The position numbers and the translations under genes were made by a program. The notes beneath the pieces are model-generated. The model saw nothing but the letters and a program-made list of their open reading frames with translations. It was not told the origin of the DNA and did not search any database. A stretch of DNA of 19,591 bases from Meridianimarinicoccus sp044221805 (GTDB taxonomy: Bacteria > Pseudomonadota > Alphaproteobacteria > Rhodobacterales > Rhodobacteraceae), in assembly GCA_044221805.1 (NCBI GenBank), contig JBGAOK010000065.1:1-19591 (forward strand), read 5' to 3'. This document shows positions 1-9,491 of this stretch, one piece after another (positions within the stretch are counted from its first letter, which is position 1; every line of letters begins with the position of its first letter).

Positions 1-546
1 GACGCGGCCGAGCACGAACGCGCCCGGGTCGGCCGCCAGCTGGCCCGACTGACGGCACAGATGACCGCCACGATGGAACGGGATCTTTCGGCGCGGCTGG
101 CCCGGATCGAGGCCGCTGCCGCTGCACGTCAGGCCTTGCCAGAACCTGAAGTCGGGATCGCGGCGGTCGCACCTGACCACGCAAACGACGAGCCATCGCC
201 GCAAGCGGCAGCCGGACTTCCAGACGTCCCGCCGCCGGATCCGGCAGGGGATCAGCTTCCGGCGCCGCAGCCTGAGGACTGGATCGCGGCAATCGACGTC
301 GGAGCGGGCGGCGCCGACGATGAGCCATCGCTACGAGCAGCGGCCCAGCCGGCAGAAGCCCCGACACCCGAGCCGGCAGCGGACCTGCCGCCGGCATCGG
401 TGCCCGACTCCCTGCCTGACGCCACGCAGGCTCTGCCACCTGCCGGGACCAAACGGAAACGCCCGCACGACGGCCTGAAGCCACCCTTCCGCGGACTCAA
501 GCGGCTCTGGCGCAAGGCCCGCGGCCGTGGCGTCCCCCGCGTCTAG
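1..546 (+). CDS. C-terminal part of an unidentified protein, coiled coil plus Pro/Ala-rich tail (5' end outside window)
   Basis: The reading frame is open from the first base, so this is the last 181 residues of a longer protein and the ATG at 61 is probably internal. The first 45 or so residues are rich in Arg, Glu, Ala and Leu with heptad-like spacing (ARVGRQLARL, RDLSARLARIEA), suggesting a coiled coil. Next comes a low-complexity Pro/Ala/Asp/Glu linker holding two diverged copies of a roughly 44-residue unit, each with a DEPS..AAA core followed by P.P.PA.D. The last 30 residues are strongly basic (KRKRPHDGLK, RLWRKARGRG). No enzyme domain or membrane segment is visible in this part. Its TAG stop directly abuts the stop of the convergent epimerase gene. 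Its place beside polysaccharide genes suggests a surface-glycan role for the missing N-terminus, but I do not recognise the family. Confidence 0.7.
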   Translation, partial: DAAEHERARVGRQLARLTAQMTATMERDLSARLARIEAAAAARQALPEPEVGIAAVAPDHANDEPSPQAAAGLPDVPPPDPAGDQLPAPQPEDWIAAIDVGAGGADDEPSLRAAAQPAEAPTPEPAADLPPASVPDSLPDATQALPPAGTKRKRPHDGLKPPFRGLKRLWRKARGRGVPRV

Positions 547-1509
547 CTAGCTGGCCGGCCCGGCCGACGGCGCCACGGGCGGCGCGGCCGGGGCTTCCCT
601 GACCTGCATCTGCCAGGCCCAGGCTTCGGCCAGCGAGTCGCGCAGGCTGTGGCGGGCGTTCCAGCCGAAATCCCGTTCGGCTGCCGAACAGTCCAGGATC
701 GACACCGGCACGTCGATCGCGCGGCCGGGGCGGAAGCGCGGCTCGATCCGGAGTCCGGTGGTCTCGCGGATCGCGTCCAGCAGCCCGGTCAGCGAGGTGC
801 CGGTGCCGCTGCCGGCGTTGTAGATGCCCTGCTCCGTGCTGCTGCCGGCAATGACGCAGAACTCGGCCAGGTCGCGCACGTCGAGATAGTCGCGCACCAC
901 CGACCCGTCGCCCCAGATCTCGATGGTCTCGCCGTCCGCGATCTGGCGCAGGAAGGTCGAGACCACGCCCTGGATCCCGGTATGGCCCTGCCGCGGCCCG
1001 AACGGGTTCGAGGCGCGCACGATCACGGGCTTCAGGCCGCGGGTCTGCCGGAACATCATCAGGTAGTTCTCGATCGCCGCCTTGACGATGCCGTAGGAGT
1101 TGATCGGGCGCAGCGGGTGATCCTCGGGGATCGGCACCTGCTCGGGGATGCCGTAGACCGTGCCGCCCGAGGACAGGAACAGCAAGCGCGGGATCTCCAG
1201 CCCCAGCATGGTCTCGACCAGTTGCAGGGTGCCGATCAGGTTGTCGCGCACATCGGTCTTCGGGTCGAGGTTCGCGGTCCCCGGGAAGGTCGTGCTGACC
1301 AGGTGGAACACCGTGTCGACCCCCGAGATCGCCTCGGCCACCGCCATCCGGTCGAGGAAATCGCCGAAGCGGTAGTCGACCCCGGTCAGCGGCGGGCGGA
1401 ACCGTTCGGCCTGGCGGTCGAACACCCGCACTGCGTGGCCTGCGGCCAGAAGCGCGTCCACCACATGCGACCCGATGAAGCCGCAGCCGCCGATGACAAG
1501 TACCTTCAA
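547..1509 (-). CDS. NAD-dependent sugar epimerase/dehydratase (SDR, UDP-glucose 4-epimerase-like)
   Basis: This is an extended short-chain dehydrogenase of 320 residues, normal for the family. It starts with a Rossmann fold bearing GGCGFIGSH (residues 7-15). The active site shows SSGGTVYG (113-120, with Ser and Thr) and the catalytic Tyr139-x3-Lys143 in SYGIVK. RDYLDVRD later in the chain is typical of nucleotide-sugar epimerases and dehydratases. It should act on a nucleotide-activated hexose in the cytoplasm; the exact substrate cannot be read. Two in-frame TTG codons compete as starts (1513-1515 and 1507-1509). I chose the second because GGGAG lies about 7 nt before it and only 2 nt before the first. 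It follows the glycosyltransferase fusion by about 30 nt on the same strand, so the two are probably one operon for polysaccharide synthesis. No ATG start is available in frame. Confidence 0.88.
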   Translation of the reverse strand: MKVLVIGGCGFIGSHVVDALLAAGHAVRVFDRQAERFRPPLTGVDYRFGDFLDRMAVAEAISGVDTVFHLVSTTFPGTANLDPKTDVRDNLIGTLQLVETMLGLEIPRLLFLSSGGTVYGIPEQVPIPEDHPLRPINSYGIVKAAIENYLMMFRQTRGLKPVIVRASNPFGPRQGHTGIQGVVSTFLRQIADGETIEIWGDGSVVRDYLDVRDLAEFCVIAGSSTEQGIYNAGSGTGTSLTGLLDAIRETTGLRIEPRFRPGRAIDVPVSILDCSAAERDFGWNARHSLRDSLAEAWAWQMQVREAPAAPPVAPSAGPAS

Positions 1510-1540
1510 GATCAATCTCCCTCATCGAAGTCTGCAAGTC

Positions 1541-4500
1541 CTAGCGCGACAGCCCGGGCACGTTGGTCAGAGCAACCGCCTGTCCCCGGATGGCCGGCAC
1601 CACGCCGAAAAGCCGTTCGAGTGCGTGCAGGACGGTGCCGTCATGAGGCACCGGTTCGGTCGGATAATCGCCCCAGTCGAGCCCGAGCGCAACGAATTGC
1701 CGGAACAGGCCGGCGCGCATCCAGGCCATTGACCCGACGGAAAAGTCGAACTGGTCGGGCAGAAGGTCGATCCCCATGCGGGCCGCCAGGGTCTCGGCGA
1801 TGGCGCGGTTCGGACCCCAGCCCATCACGTTCGGATCGTCCGGGAACACGATGGCAATCTGCGGGTCTGCTGTCATGGCGGCAAGGACTCGGTCCAGCAT
1901 CGCCCCGCCCCGGTCGCCGCCCAGAAGGTTCTCGGCCAGGAAGTCCTTCCAGGCGTCGATGGTGCGCCTTGCGCCATAGTCGAGGGTCTTCTTGGTGTGG
2001 ACATGGCCGATGATGTCATAGCCATCGGTCAGGCGCGGGCCGAAATGGGTCAGCCAGGGCGCGATGTCACGGCCGCGGTTCGGCACCGGTTCGATCGCGG
2101 CGACGGGGCCGTCATAGGCGGCGAAGGCGGCGCGGGCGGCGTCGACCTGTCCGGCCAAGGTGCTGACGAACAGGTCGGGCCGGGCCCGGTTGCGCATCAG
2201 CCGGTCCAGGATCGCACCGACCTCGTCGAGGTAGAAGGCATGGATCTGCAGCGCCACCCGAGGCGGGTCCGCGGGCAGGGCATTCGGGCTGTCCGGGGTT
2301 ATCAGCGGACAGGCCCAGGGGCCCGCGGGCTGGCCGGCTGCCAGGAAGCGCACGAAGGGCTCGCCACTCCCACCCTTCTCCGCCGGGTCGGTGCGTTCGG
2401 CATAGACTGCCGGGTTGAACCCGGGCATCGGCTTGCGCAGCGCCGCGCCCTCCCAACTGGCGCGGACGTACTCCGCGATCGCCGCGTCCGCGCTGTCCCG
2501 GGCGCGCGGCCTTGGGCGAAAGAAGTCCGGGCGGAACGCGCCGGACGCGGCGATGGCGGCCACATCGGCCTCGATCTGCTGCGCGCGCGGCTGGACCGAT
2601 CCGGCCAGCGCCTGAAGCCGCGCGGCATAGCGCGGAAAGTCGAACCGCGCGGCGGCCGCCTGTTGCCCCTGCCGCGCCACCCCGGCGCGGAAGGCGGTGT
2701 CATCGGCCAACGCCCGGACCTTGGCCGCCATGTCGGCCGTGTCCAGATAGCGCGCGACGCAGGCCGCGGCGAGGCCGCTTTCCGCCAGCACGTCCGCAAT
2801 CCCGGTGGTGCGGGCGAAGCAGACCACCGGCGTTCCCGCGACCAGCGCGTCGATCGCCACATTGGGCAGCGGGTCCAGCCGCGAGGTCAGCAGCAGCAGG
2901 TCGGCCTGCCGGTAGGCATATTCGATCTCGCCGGTGGGCGGGATCACCGCCAGCTGCCCGCCGATGCCGGCGCGGGCGATCTGGTCCGCCAGCAGGGCCG
3001 AGCCGCGGTTGTCGGTCTCGGGATCATAGCCCGCGCCGATCCAGACGAAGCGGAAGCGCCCGCCGCCCGGCGCCGCACAAAGCCGCGTGGCGCATTCGAT
3101 GAACAGGTCGACACCCTTGCGCGGCTCGATGGCGCCGGCGCCGATCACCACGTAATCGCGCGGCCCCGCATCCACGCCCGCTTCCGCTTCCGCGCCCGCC
3201 CCGCCCGGCCGCAGCAGTCCGTCCAGCCGGTGCCGTTCCGCCGCCGCGTCGCCGCCGTCACCGGCCGCGGGCACAAGGCACTTGCCCTGCGGCAGGACAT
3301 GGATCGCGGCGCCGCGGGACAGGCCGCAACTGGCCAGGGCGTTCTCCAGCGTCATCCGGGTCGAGAACACCACCCGGTCGGCGTCGCGGATCACCTCGGC
3401 CATGGCTCCGGCCGGGCGGATGTTCGCGGCGAATTCGTGGATCAAGGCCACCGAGGGCACCCCGGCCGCGCGCAGTCCCGGCAGCACGGCGCGGGACTGG
3501 ACACTGTTGACCAGGGCGTATGCGATGCCGTGGCGGGCGCAAATCCCGCGCACCATCCGGCGCAGGGCGCCGGCGCCGATCGTCTTGCGGTCGGTTTCGT
3601 AGAAGGCGACCGAGGCCGCGCGGAACGGCCCACAAAGGGGCCCGCCCTTCAGGGTCAGGGTGACCACGTTGCAGGTCTCGGCCAGGGTCCGGACCAGGTT
3701 CCAGGCCAGCACCGGGGCGCCTGTCAGGCTCGCTTCGTGGCTGACCACCAGCACCGTCGGCCGGGCTGGGTCGGCCGTGCGCCCCGCCGTGGCCGGGGCC
3801 AGCCGTGCCGTAGCGCCGCTGTCGCCGGCCGCGTCCCGGTCGCCGGGGGCGTCGTCGGCACCCAGCGACCGCGCCGGGTCGCGCTTGGCAGCGCTTCGGA
3901 CCAGCCGCGCGGCGCGCTTGCCCGACAGGGGCGGGCTGAACCGGGCCAGCCCCCCCAGAAGGCGGAACGCCAGATAGTCGCCGAGGGTCCGCAGCGGCCG
4001 GCCGCGGGCCCGGGCCAGATCCCGGCGCAGCGCGGCCAGTTCGGCCGGATCGCCGTGCGGCGCCTGAGCGGCATCGGCCCCGACGGTCAGCGCTTCGACC
4101 GCCGCCCGCAAATCGTCGCGTTCCAGCCCGGCGGCAAGGCCACGCCCCAGGGCGGCGAAGGTCGCGCGCAACGCCTCGCCCGCGTCGGGGTCGGCCCCGG
4201 TGTCGAACAGGCCGGCCAGCCCGGGCGGGGTCTCGCCCATCGCCACCACGCCCAGCCCGCCGCCATGGCGGAAGCCGAAGGCGGGATGGTCCGCCGAAAG
4301 CCGTTGCCAGAGCCGCGCCGCAGCGCCTGCGTCGGTGCCGTGGATCAGCACCACGGCGCCGGGGGCGAGCACGCCGGACCAGGCCGCGAAACCGGCCTCG
4401 GCGCTGTCGCCGCCGATCACCAGCAGGCCGACCGGCCCGGGGAAGGCCGGCGCGGGCCCCGCCCCCGGGTCTGCCTGCCGGATCTGCGAGAACCCGGCAT

Positions 4501-4777
4501 AGTGGCGGGCATTGTGGTCCGAGACGGTCCGGAAGCTGCCCGCGCCCTCGGCCCCGTCCCAAAGGTCGCAGGCCAGGCAGCGCGCCGGCAGGCCGGCCGC
4601 CGCCACCGCCTGACACAGCGCGAAATATCCCGTCCCGCTTCCCGCGCCCAGATCGACGCAGACAAGCGGCGCCAGCGCGGGCACCAGCCAGAACAGGAAG
4701 GGCAGGTGTTCGATCCGGTCCGAGGGGGCAAGGAAGTCGGGCTGGCGCAGGCAGTCACCGGTCACAACTGTCGCCAT
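1541..4777 (-). CDS. Three-part polysaccharide protein: methyltransferase-like, GT4 glycosyltransferase, RgpF-like domain
   Basis: This 1078-residue protein appears to join three modules. Residues 1-200 resemble a class I SAM methyltransferase, with motif DLGAGSGTG at 42-50. A low-complexity linker (about 200-335) leads to a GT-B family-4 glycosyltransferase at about 337-725. It shows the N-domain start VLVVSHEASLTGAP (near 344), the EPRKGVDLF strand (near 549) and the donor-site region DPLPNVAIDALVAGTPVV (near 635-650), in which the usual Glu residues are Asp. Residues about 838-1078 match the RgpF/rhamnan-synthesis-F type: IHAFYLDE, PNRGRDIAPW, HTKK, FPDDPNVMGWG. RgpF-like domains build rhamnose-containing or related surface glycans at the cytoplasmic face. 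The ATG at 4777 has AGGGGCGG upstream, and no frame break is seen across the join regions. The N-terminal module could be only structurally methyltransferase-like, since catalytic residues beyond motif I are unclear. Confidence 0.88.
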   Translation of the reverse strand: MATVVTGDCLRQPDFLAPSDRIEHLPFLFWLVPALAPLVCVDLGAGSGTGYFALCQAVAAAGLPARCLACDLWDGAEGAGSFRTVSDHNARHYAGFSQIRQADPGAGPAPAFPGPVGLLVIGGDSAEAGFAAWSGVLAPGAVVLIHGTDAGAAARLWQRLSADHPAFGFRHGGGLGVVAMGETPPGLAGLFDTGADPDAGEALRATFAALGRGLAAGLERDDLRAAVEALTVGADAAQAPHGDPAELAALRRDLARARGRPLRTLGDYLAFRLLGGLARFSPPLSGKRAARLVRSAAKRDPARSLGADDAPGDRDAAGDSGATARLAPATAGRTADPARPTVLVVSHEASLTGAPVLAWNLVRTLAETCNVVTLTLKGGPLCGPFRAASVAFYETDRKTIGAGALRRMVRGICARHGIAYALVNSVQSRAVLPGLRAAGVPSVALIHEFAANIRPAGAMAEVIRDADRVVFSTRMTLENALASCGLSRGAAIHVLPQGKCLVPAAGDGGDAAAERHRLDGLLRPGGAGAEAEAGVDAGPRDYVVIGAGAIEPRKGVDLFIECATRLCAAPGGGRFRFVWIGAGYDPETDNRGSALLADQIARAGIGGQLAVIPPTGEIEYAYRQADLLLLTSRLDPLPNVAIDALVAGTPVVCFARTTGIADVLAESGLAAACVARYLDTADMAAKVRALADDTAFRAGVARQGQQAAAARFDFPRYAARLQALAGSVQPRAQQIEADVAAIAASGAFRPDFFRPRPRARDSADAAIAEYVRASWEGAALRKPMPGFNPAVYAERTDPAEKGGSGEPFVRFLAAGQPAGPWACPLITPDSPNALPADPPRVALQIHAFYLDEVGAILDRLMRNRARPDLFVSTLAGQVDAARAAFAAYDGPVAAIEPVPNRGRDIAPWLTHFGPRLTDGYDIIGHVHTKKTLDYGARRTIDAWKDFLAENLLGGDRGGAMLDRVLAAMTADPQIAIVFPDDPNVMGWGPNRAIAETLAARMGIDLLPDQFDFSVGSMAWMRAGLFRQFVALGLDWGDYPTEPVPHDGTVLHALERLFGVVPAIRGQAVALTNVPGLSR

Positions 4778-4983
4778 GGATGCCGCCCCTTGCCTGCCGG
4801 ACCCGCCGGGTATGGTCCCGGACAGGCATCCTGCTTACGCAGGCGCCGCGCAGGGGTCAACCGGCGCGCCAGCCCCGCGGCAAGGCCCGGTCCTTACGCC
4901 CGCTTTATGCCGGCCCGGCGGAATCCCCATGGCCAGCTTACGGCCCGCCGCCCCAAGTGAGGGGCATCCTGACAGGGGGTCCC
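4778..4983. promoter_or_regulatory. Divergent intergenic region between the glycan genes and the kdp operon
   Basis: This 206-bp gap must hold the promoters for both directions. I see no clear -35/-10 pair. CTTACG occurs three times on the plus strand, at 4834-4839, 4893-4898 and 4937-4942, and the middle copy is followed ten bases on by CTTTATG (4903-4909). E. coli KdpE binds AT-rich direct repeats before kdpF, so the CTTACG/CTTTATG pair is a possible but weak KdpE site. On the glycosyltransferase side, GCCTG (4792-4796) and CAGGC (4823-4827) bound an imperfect GC-rich dyad in its 5' leader. AGGGGG at 4974-4979 is the ribosome binding site of the first small kdp ORF. Confidence 0.4.
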
Positions 4984-5067
4984 ATGGGTGACGCAATCTA
5001 TCTTCTTCTCGGCCTCGGCGGCTTTCTCGCCTTCGCGCTCGCCGTCCGTGCCGCCGGGCGGCTCTGA
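4984..5067 (+). CDS. 27-residue hydrophobic small protein before kdpF
   Basis: A 28-codon frame begins at ATG 4984, four bases after a strong AGGGGG ribosome binding site, and ends at TGA 5067, three bases before the kdpF start. The product begins MGDAIYLLLGLGGFLAF and ends with the basic tail RAAGRL, which fits a single membrane helix with its C-terminus in the cytoplasm by the positive-inside rule. It is too short for ordinary gene calling, and a longer in-frame start at 4780 lacks a comparable ribosome binding site. Its placement, good ribosome site and likely translational coupling to kdpF suggest a real component of the Kdp operon, perhaps an accessory subunit of the KdpFABC complex. I infer this role; no established family name comes to mind. 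Confidence 0.6.
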   Translation: MGDAIYLLLGLGGFLAFALAVRAAGRL

Positions 5068-5070
5068 GCC

Positions 5071-5163
5071 ATGGCCGTGTTCGACCTGATCCTCGGCCTT
5101 GCCGTTGCCGGCGGGCTGTTCGTCTATCTTCTGGCCGCGCTGTTGCGGCCGAACCGGTTCTGA
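5071..5163 (+). CDS. kdpF: KdpF, small stabilising subunit of the potassium-transporting P-type ATPase
   Basis: This 30-residue peptide starts MAVFDLILGLAVAGG and ends ALLRPNRF. It has the single-helix layout and C-terminal LLxPxxF ending typical of KdpF. In E. coli KdpF is a lipid-like stabiliser of the KdpABC membrane complex. It starts three bases after the preceding 27-residue ORF and ends seven bases before kdpA, so translation of all three is probably coupled; there is no strong ribosome site of its own. The length is normal for the family. Confidence 0.92.
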   Translation: MAVFDLILGLAVAGGLFVYLLAALLRPNRF

Positions 5164-5170
5164 GGCGACG

Positions 5171-6841
5171 ATGACCCTGGTGGCCTATCTTCTCTACTTC
5201 GCGGTGCTGACCGGCCTTGCCGTGGCGGTCGCCGCGCTGATGGCGGCGGTCTATGAGGGGCGGTTCGCGCCCCTTGTCGGGGCCGAGCGCGGCTTCCTGC
5301 GCCTGGCCGGGATCGATCCGGCCCGCGGCATGGGCTGGGCCGATTATGCCCTTGCGGTGCTGGCCTTCAACCTGGCGGGCTTCGTCCTGCTCTATGGGAT
5401 CCTGCGCCTTCAGGGGGTGCTGGCCCTGAACCCGGACGGGATCGCCGCCATGGCGCCGGATCTGGCCTTCAACACCGCGGTCAGCTTCGTGACCAACACC
5501 AACTGGCAGGCCTATTCGGGCGAGGCGCAGCTGTCGTACCTGTCGCAGATGGCGGGGCTGACGGTGCAGAATTTCGTCAGCGCCGGCACCGGCATGGCGG
5601 TGGCGCTGGCGGTGATCCGCGGTTTCACCGCGCCGAAGGGGGCGGATCTGGGCAACTTCTGGCTCGACCTGACCCGGTCGGTGCTGTGGATCCTGCTGCC
5701 GCTGTCGATCCTGCTGGCGCTGTTCCTGGCCGCCCAGGGCGTGCCGCAGACGCTTCAGGGCGCGGTGACCGCGACCGGGCTGGAAGGCGGCGCGCAGGTG
5801 ATCGCGCGGGGTCCCGCGGCGGCGCAGATCGCGATCAAGCAGCTTGGCACCAATGGCGGCGGCTTCTTCGGGGTCAACGCGGCGCATCCGTTCGAGAACC
5901 CGACGCTGGCCTCGAACATGGCACAGTCGCTGGCGATCCTCGTCATCCCGGCGGCGTTCTGCTTCCTCTACGGCCGAATGGCCGGGGACCGGCGGCAGGG
6001 GGTGGCGATCTTCGCCGCCATGGCGGTGATGTTCGCGGCCGGGCTGGCGGTGATCCACCTGGCCGAGGTCGCGGGCAACCCGGCGCTGGGGATCGGCGCC
6101 AACATGGAGGGCAAGGAACAGCGCTTCGGCGCCATGCTGTCGGCGCTCTGGGCGGCTTCGACCACCGCGGCCTCGAACGGGTCGGTGAACGCGATGCATG
6201 ACAGCTTCATGCCGCTCTCCGGGCTGGTGATGCTGCTGAACATGCAGGTGGGCGAGGTCATCTTCGGCGGCGTCGGCGCCGGGCTCTACGGCATCCTCCT
6301 CTATGTCGTGCTGGCGGTGTTCCTGGCCGGGCTGATGGTCGGTCGCACGCCGGAATACCTGGGCCGCAAGATCGAGGGGCGCGAGGTCACGCTGGCGATG
6401 CTGGCCTTCCTGTCGATGCCGGCGGGGATCCTGCTGGGGGGCGCCCTGGCCGCGACGGTGCCCGCGGCGCTGGCGGCGGTGCAGGATCCGGGGCCGCACG
6501 GCCTGTCCGAGATCCTCTATGCCTATTCCTCGGCGACGGCCAACAACGGCTCGGCCTTCGGCGGCTACGGCGCGGCGCAGCTCTGGCAGACCACCGCGCT
6601 GGGGATCATCATGCTGTTCGGGCGCTATGCGGTCATCGTGCCGATGCTGGCCATCGCCGGGTCGATGATCCGCAAGCCCCGGGCCGGAGCGACCAGCGGC
6701 ACCTTCCCGACCCACGGGCCGCTGTTCGTGACGCTTCTGGTCCTGACCGTGGCGATCCTTGGCGCGCTGACCTTCTTTCCCGTCCTCGCCCTTGGTCCGA
6801 TCGCGGAAGAAACCGCGCGCCGGGCCGGGCAGAGCTTCTGA
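5171..6841 (+). CDS. kdpA: KdpA, potassium-binding and channel-like subunit of the Kdp ATPase
   Basis: KdpA is the membrane subunit that selects and binds K+ in the high-affinity KdpFABC pump. The 556-residue length is nearly identical to E. coli KdpA (557). All four selectivity-filter loops of this potassium-channel superfamily fold are readable: TNTNWQ at 108-113, GTNGGG at 226-231, TTAASNGS at 331-338 and TANNGS at 456-461. About ten hydrophobic segments are spread along the chain. The ATG at 5171 lies seven bases after the kdpF stop with GAGGCG just before it. A TTG start at 5099 would add 24 residues that overlap kdpF in another frame and do not resemble KdpA, so I rejected it. kdpB follows after nine bases. 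Confidence 0.97.
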   Translation: MTLVAYLLYFAVLTGLAVAVAALMAAVYEGRFAPLVGAERGFLRLAGIDPARGMGWADYALAVLAFNLAGFVLLYGILRLQGVLALNPDGIAAMAPDLAFNTAVSFVTNTNWQAYSGEAQLSYLSQMAGLTVQNFVSAGTGMAVALAVIRGFTAPKGADLGNFWLDLTRSVLWILLPLSILLALFLAAQGVPQTLQGAVTATGLEGGAQVIARGPAAAQIAIKQLGTNGGGFFGVNAAHPFENPTLASNMAQSLAILVIPAAFCFLYGRMAGDRRQGVAIFAAMAVMFAAGLAVIHLAEVAGNPALGIGANMEGKEQRFGAMLSALWAASTTAASNGSVNAMHDSFMPLSGLVMLLNMQVGEVIFGGVGAGLYGILLYVVLAVFLAGLMVGRTPEYLGRKIEGREVTLAMLAFLSMPAGILLGGALAATVPAALAAVQDPGPHGLSEILYAYSSATANNGSAFGGYGAAQLWQTTALGIIMLFGRYAVIVPMLAIAGSMIRKPRAGATSGTFPTHGPLFVTLLVLTVAILGALTFFPVLALGPIAEETARRAGQSF

Positions 6842-6850
6842 GGCCATCCG

Positions 6851-8887
<2,037 letters not shown>

Positions 8888-8897
8888 GGAGACGCCC

Positions 8898-9491
8898 ATG
8901 CAGACCCGTCTGCGCCCCGCCATCGTGCTGACGCTGGCCTTCACCCTGCTGACCGGGATCGCCTATCCGCTGGCGATGACCGGCCTTGCCGGCGCGCTGT
9001 TTCCCGCCGCCGCCAGCGGCAGCCTGATCGAACGGGACGGGCGGGTGATCGGCTCGGCGCTGATCGCCCAGCCCTTCGCCGCGCCGGGATACCTGCACCC
9101 GCGGCCCTCGGCCTCGGGCTGGAACGCGGCCGGGACCGGGGCCTCGAACCTCGGCCCGACCTCGGCGGCGCTGATCGAGGCGGTCGCCGCCCGCCGCGCC
9201 GCGTGGCTGGCGGAAACCGGCACCCCGGCCCCGATCGACGCGGTCACAACCTCGGCCTCGGGGCTCGACCCCGATGTCAGCCCCGCGACCGCGCTGGCCC
9301 AGGCCGGCCGGATCGCGGCGGCACGGCGCGCCGATCCGGCCTTGGTGCGCACACTGATCGAAGGCCGCGTCGAGGGGCGCCTGTTCGGTCTGTACGGCGA
9401 GCCGCGGGTGAACGTGCTGCGGACCAACCTCGCCCTTGACGCGGCCTTCCCGATGCCCCCCGCTGGGGCGCCGGAGACCGCCGCCGAATGA
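8898..9491 (+). CDS. kdpC: KdpC, periplasmic-facing subunit of the Kdp potassium pump
   Basis: KdpC is a single-span subunit that assists ATP-driven K+ uptake by KdpFABC. The 197-residue product has one N-terminal membrane helix (about residues 8-32, including LTGIAYPLAMTGLA) and the family motifs GSALIAQPF, FxxPGYLHPRPSA, NLGPTSAAL, TTSASGLDPDVSPATALAQ and a C-terminal GEPRVNVLRTNLALD. The ATG at 8898 has a GAGGAGA ribosome site seven bases upstream; a TTG at 8859 would give an extension overlapping kdpB and was rejected. Its stop overlaps the kdpD start as ATGA, so pump and sensor are translationally coupled. Confidence 0.96.
   Translation: MQTRLRPAIVLTLAFTLLTGIAYPLAMTGLAGALFPAAASGSLIERDGRVIGSALIAQPFAAPGYLHPRPSASGWNAAGTGASNLGPTSAALIEAVAARRAAWLAETGTPAPIDAVTTSASGLDPDVSPATALAQAGRIAAARRADPALVRTLIEGRVEGRLFGLYGEPRVNVLRTNLALDAAFPMPPAGAPETAAE

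Noticed and set aside
1997..4960. 987-codon open frame on the plus strand opposite the glycosyltransferase fusion
   Set aside because: Shadow of the minus-strand gene; composition is low-complexity Arg/Gly/Gln and no motif is recognisable.
5099..5170. TTG start giving KdpA 24 extra residues
   Set aside because: The extension overlaps kdpF out of frame and does not look like a KdpA N-terminus; the ATG at 5171 gives the family length.
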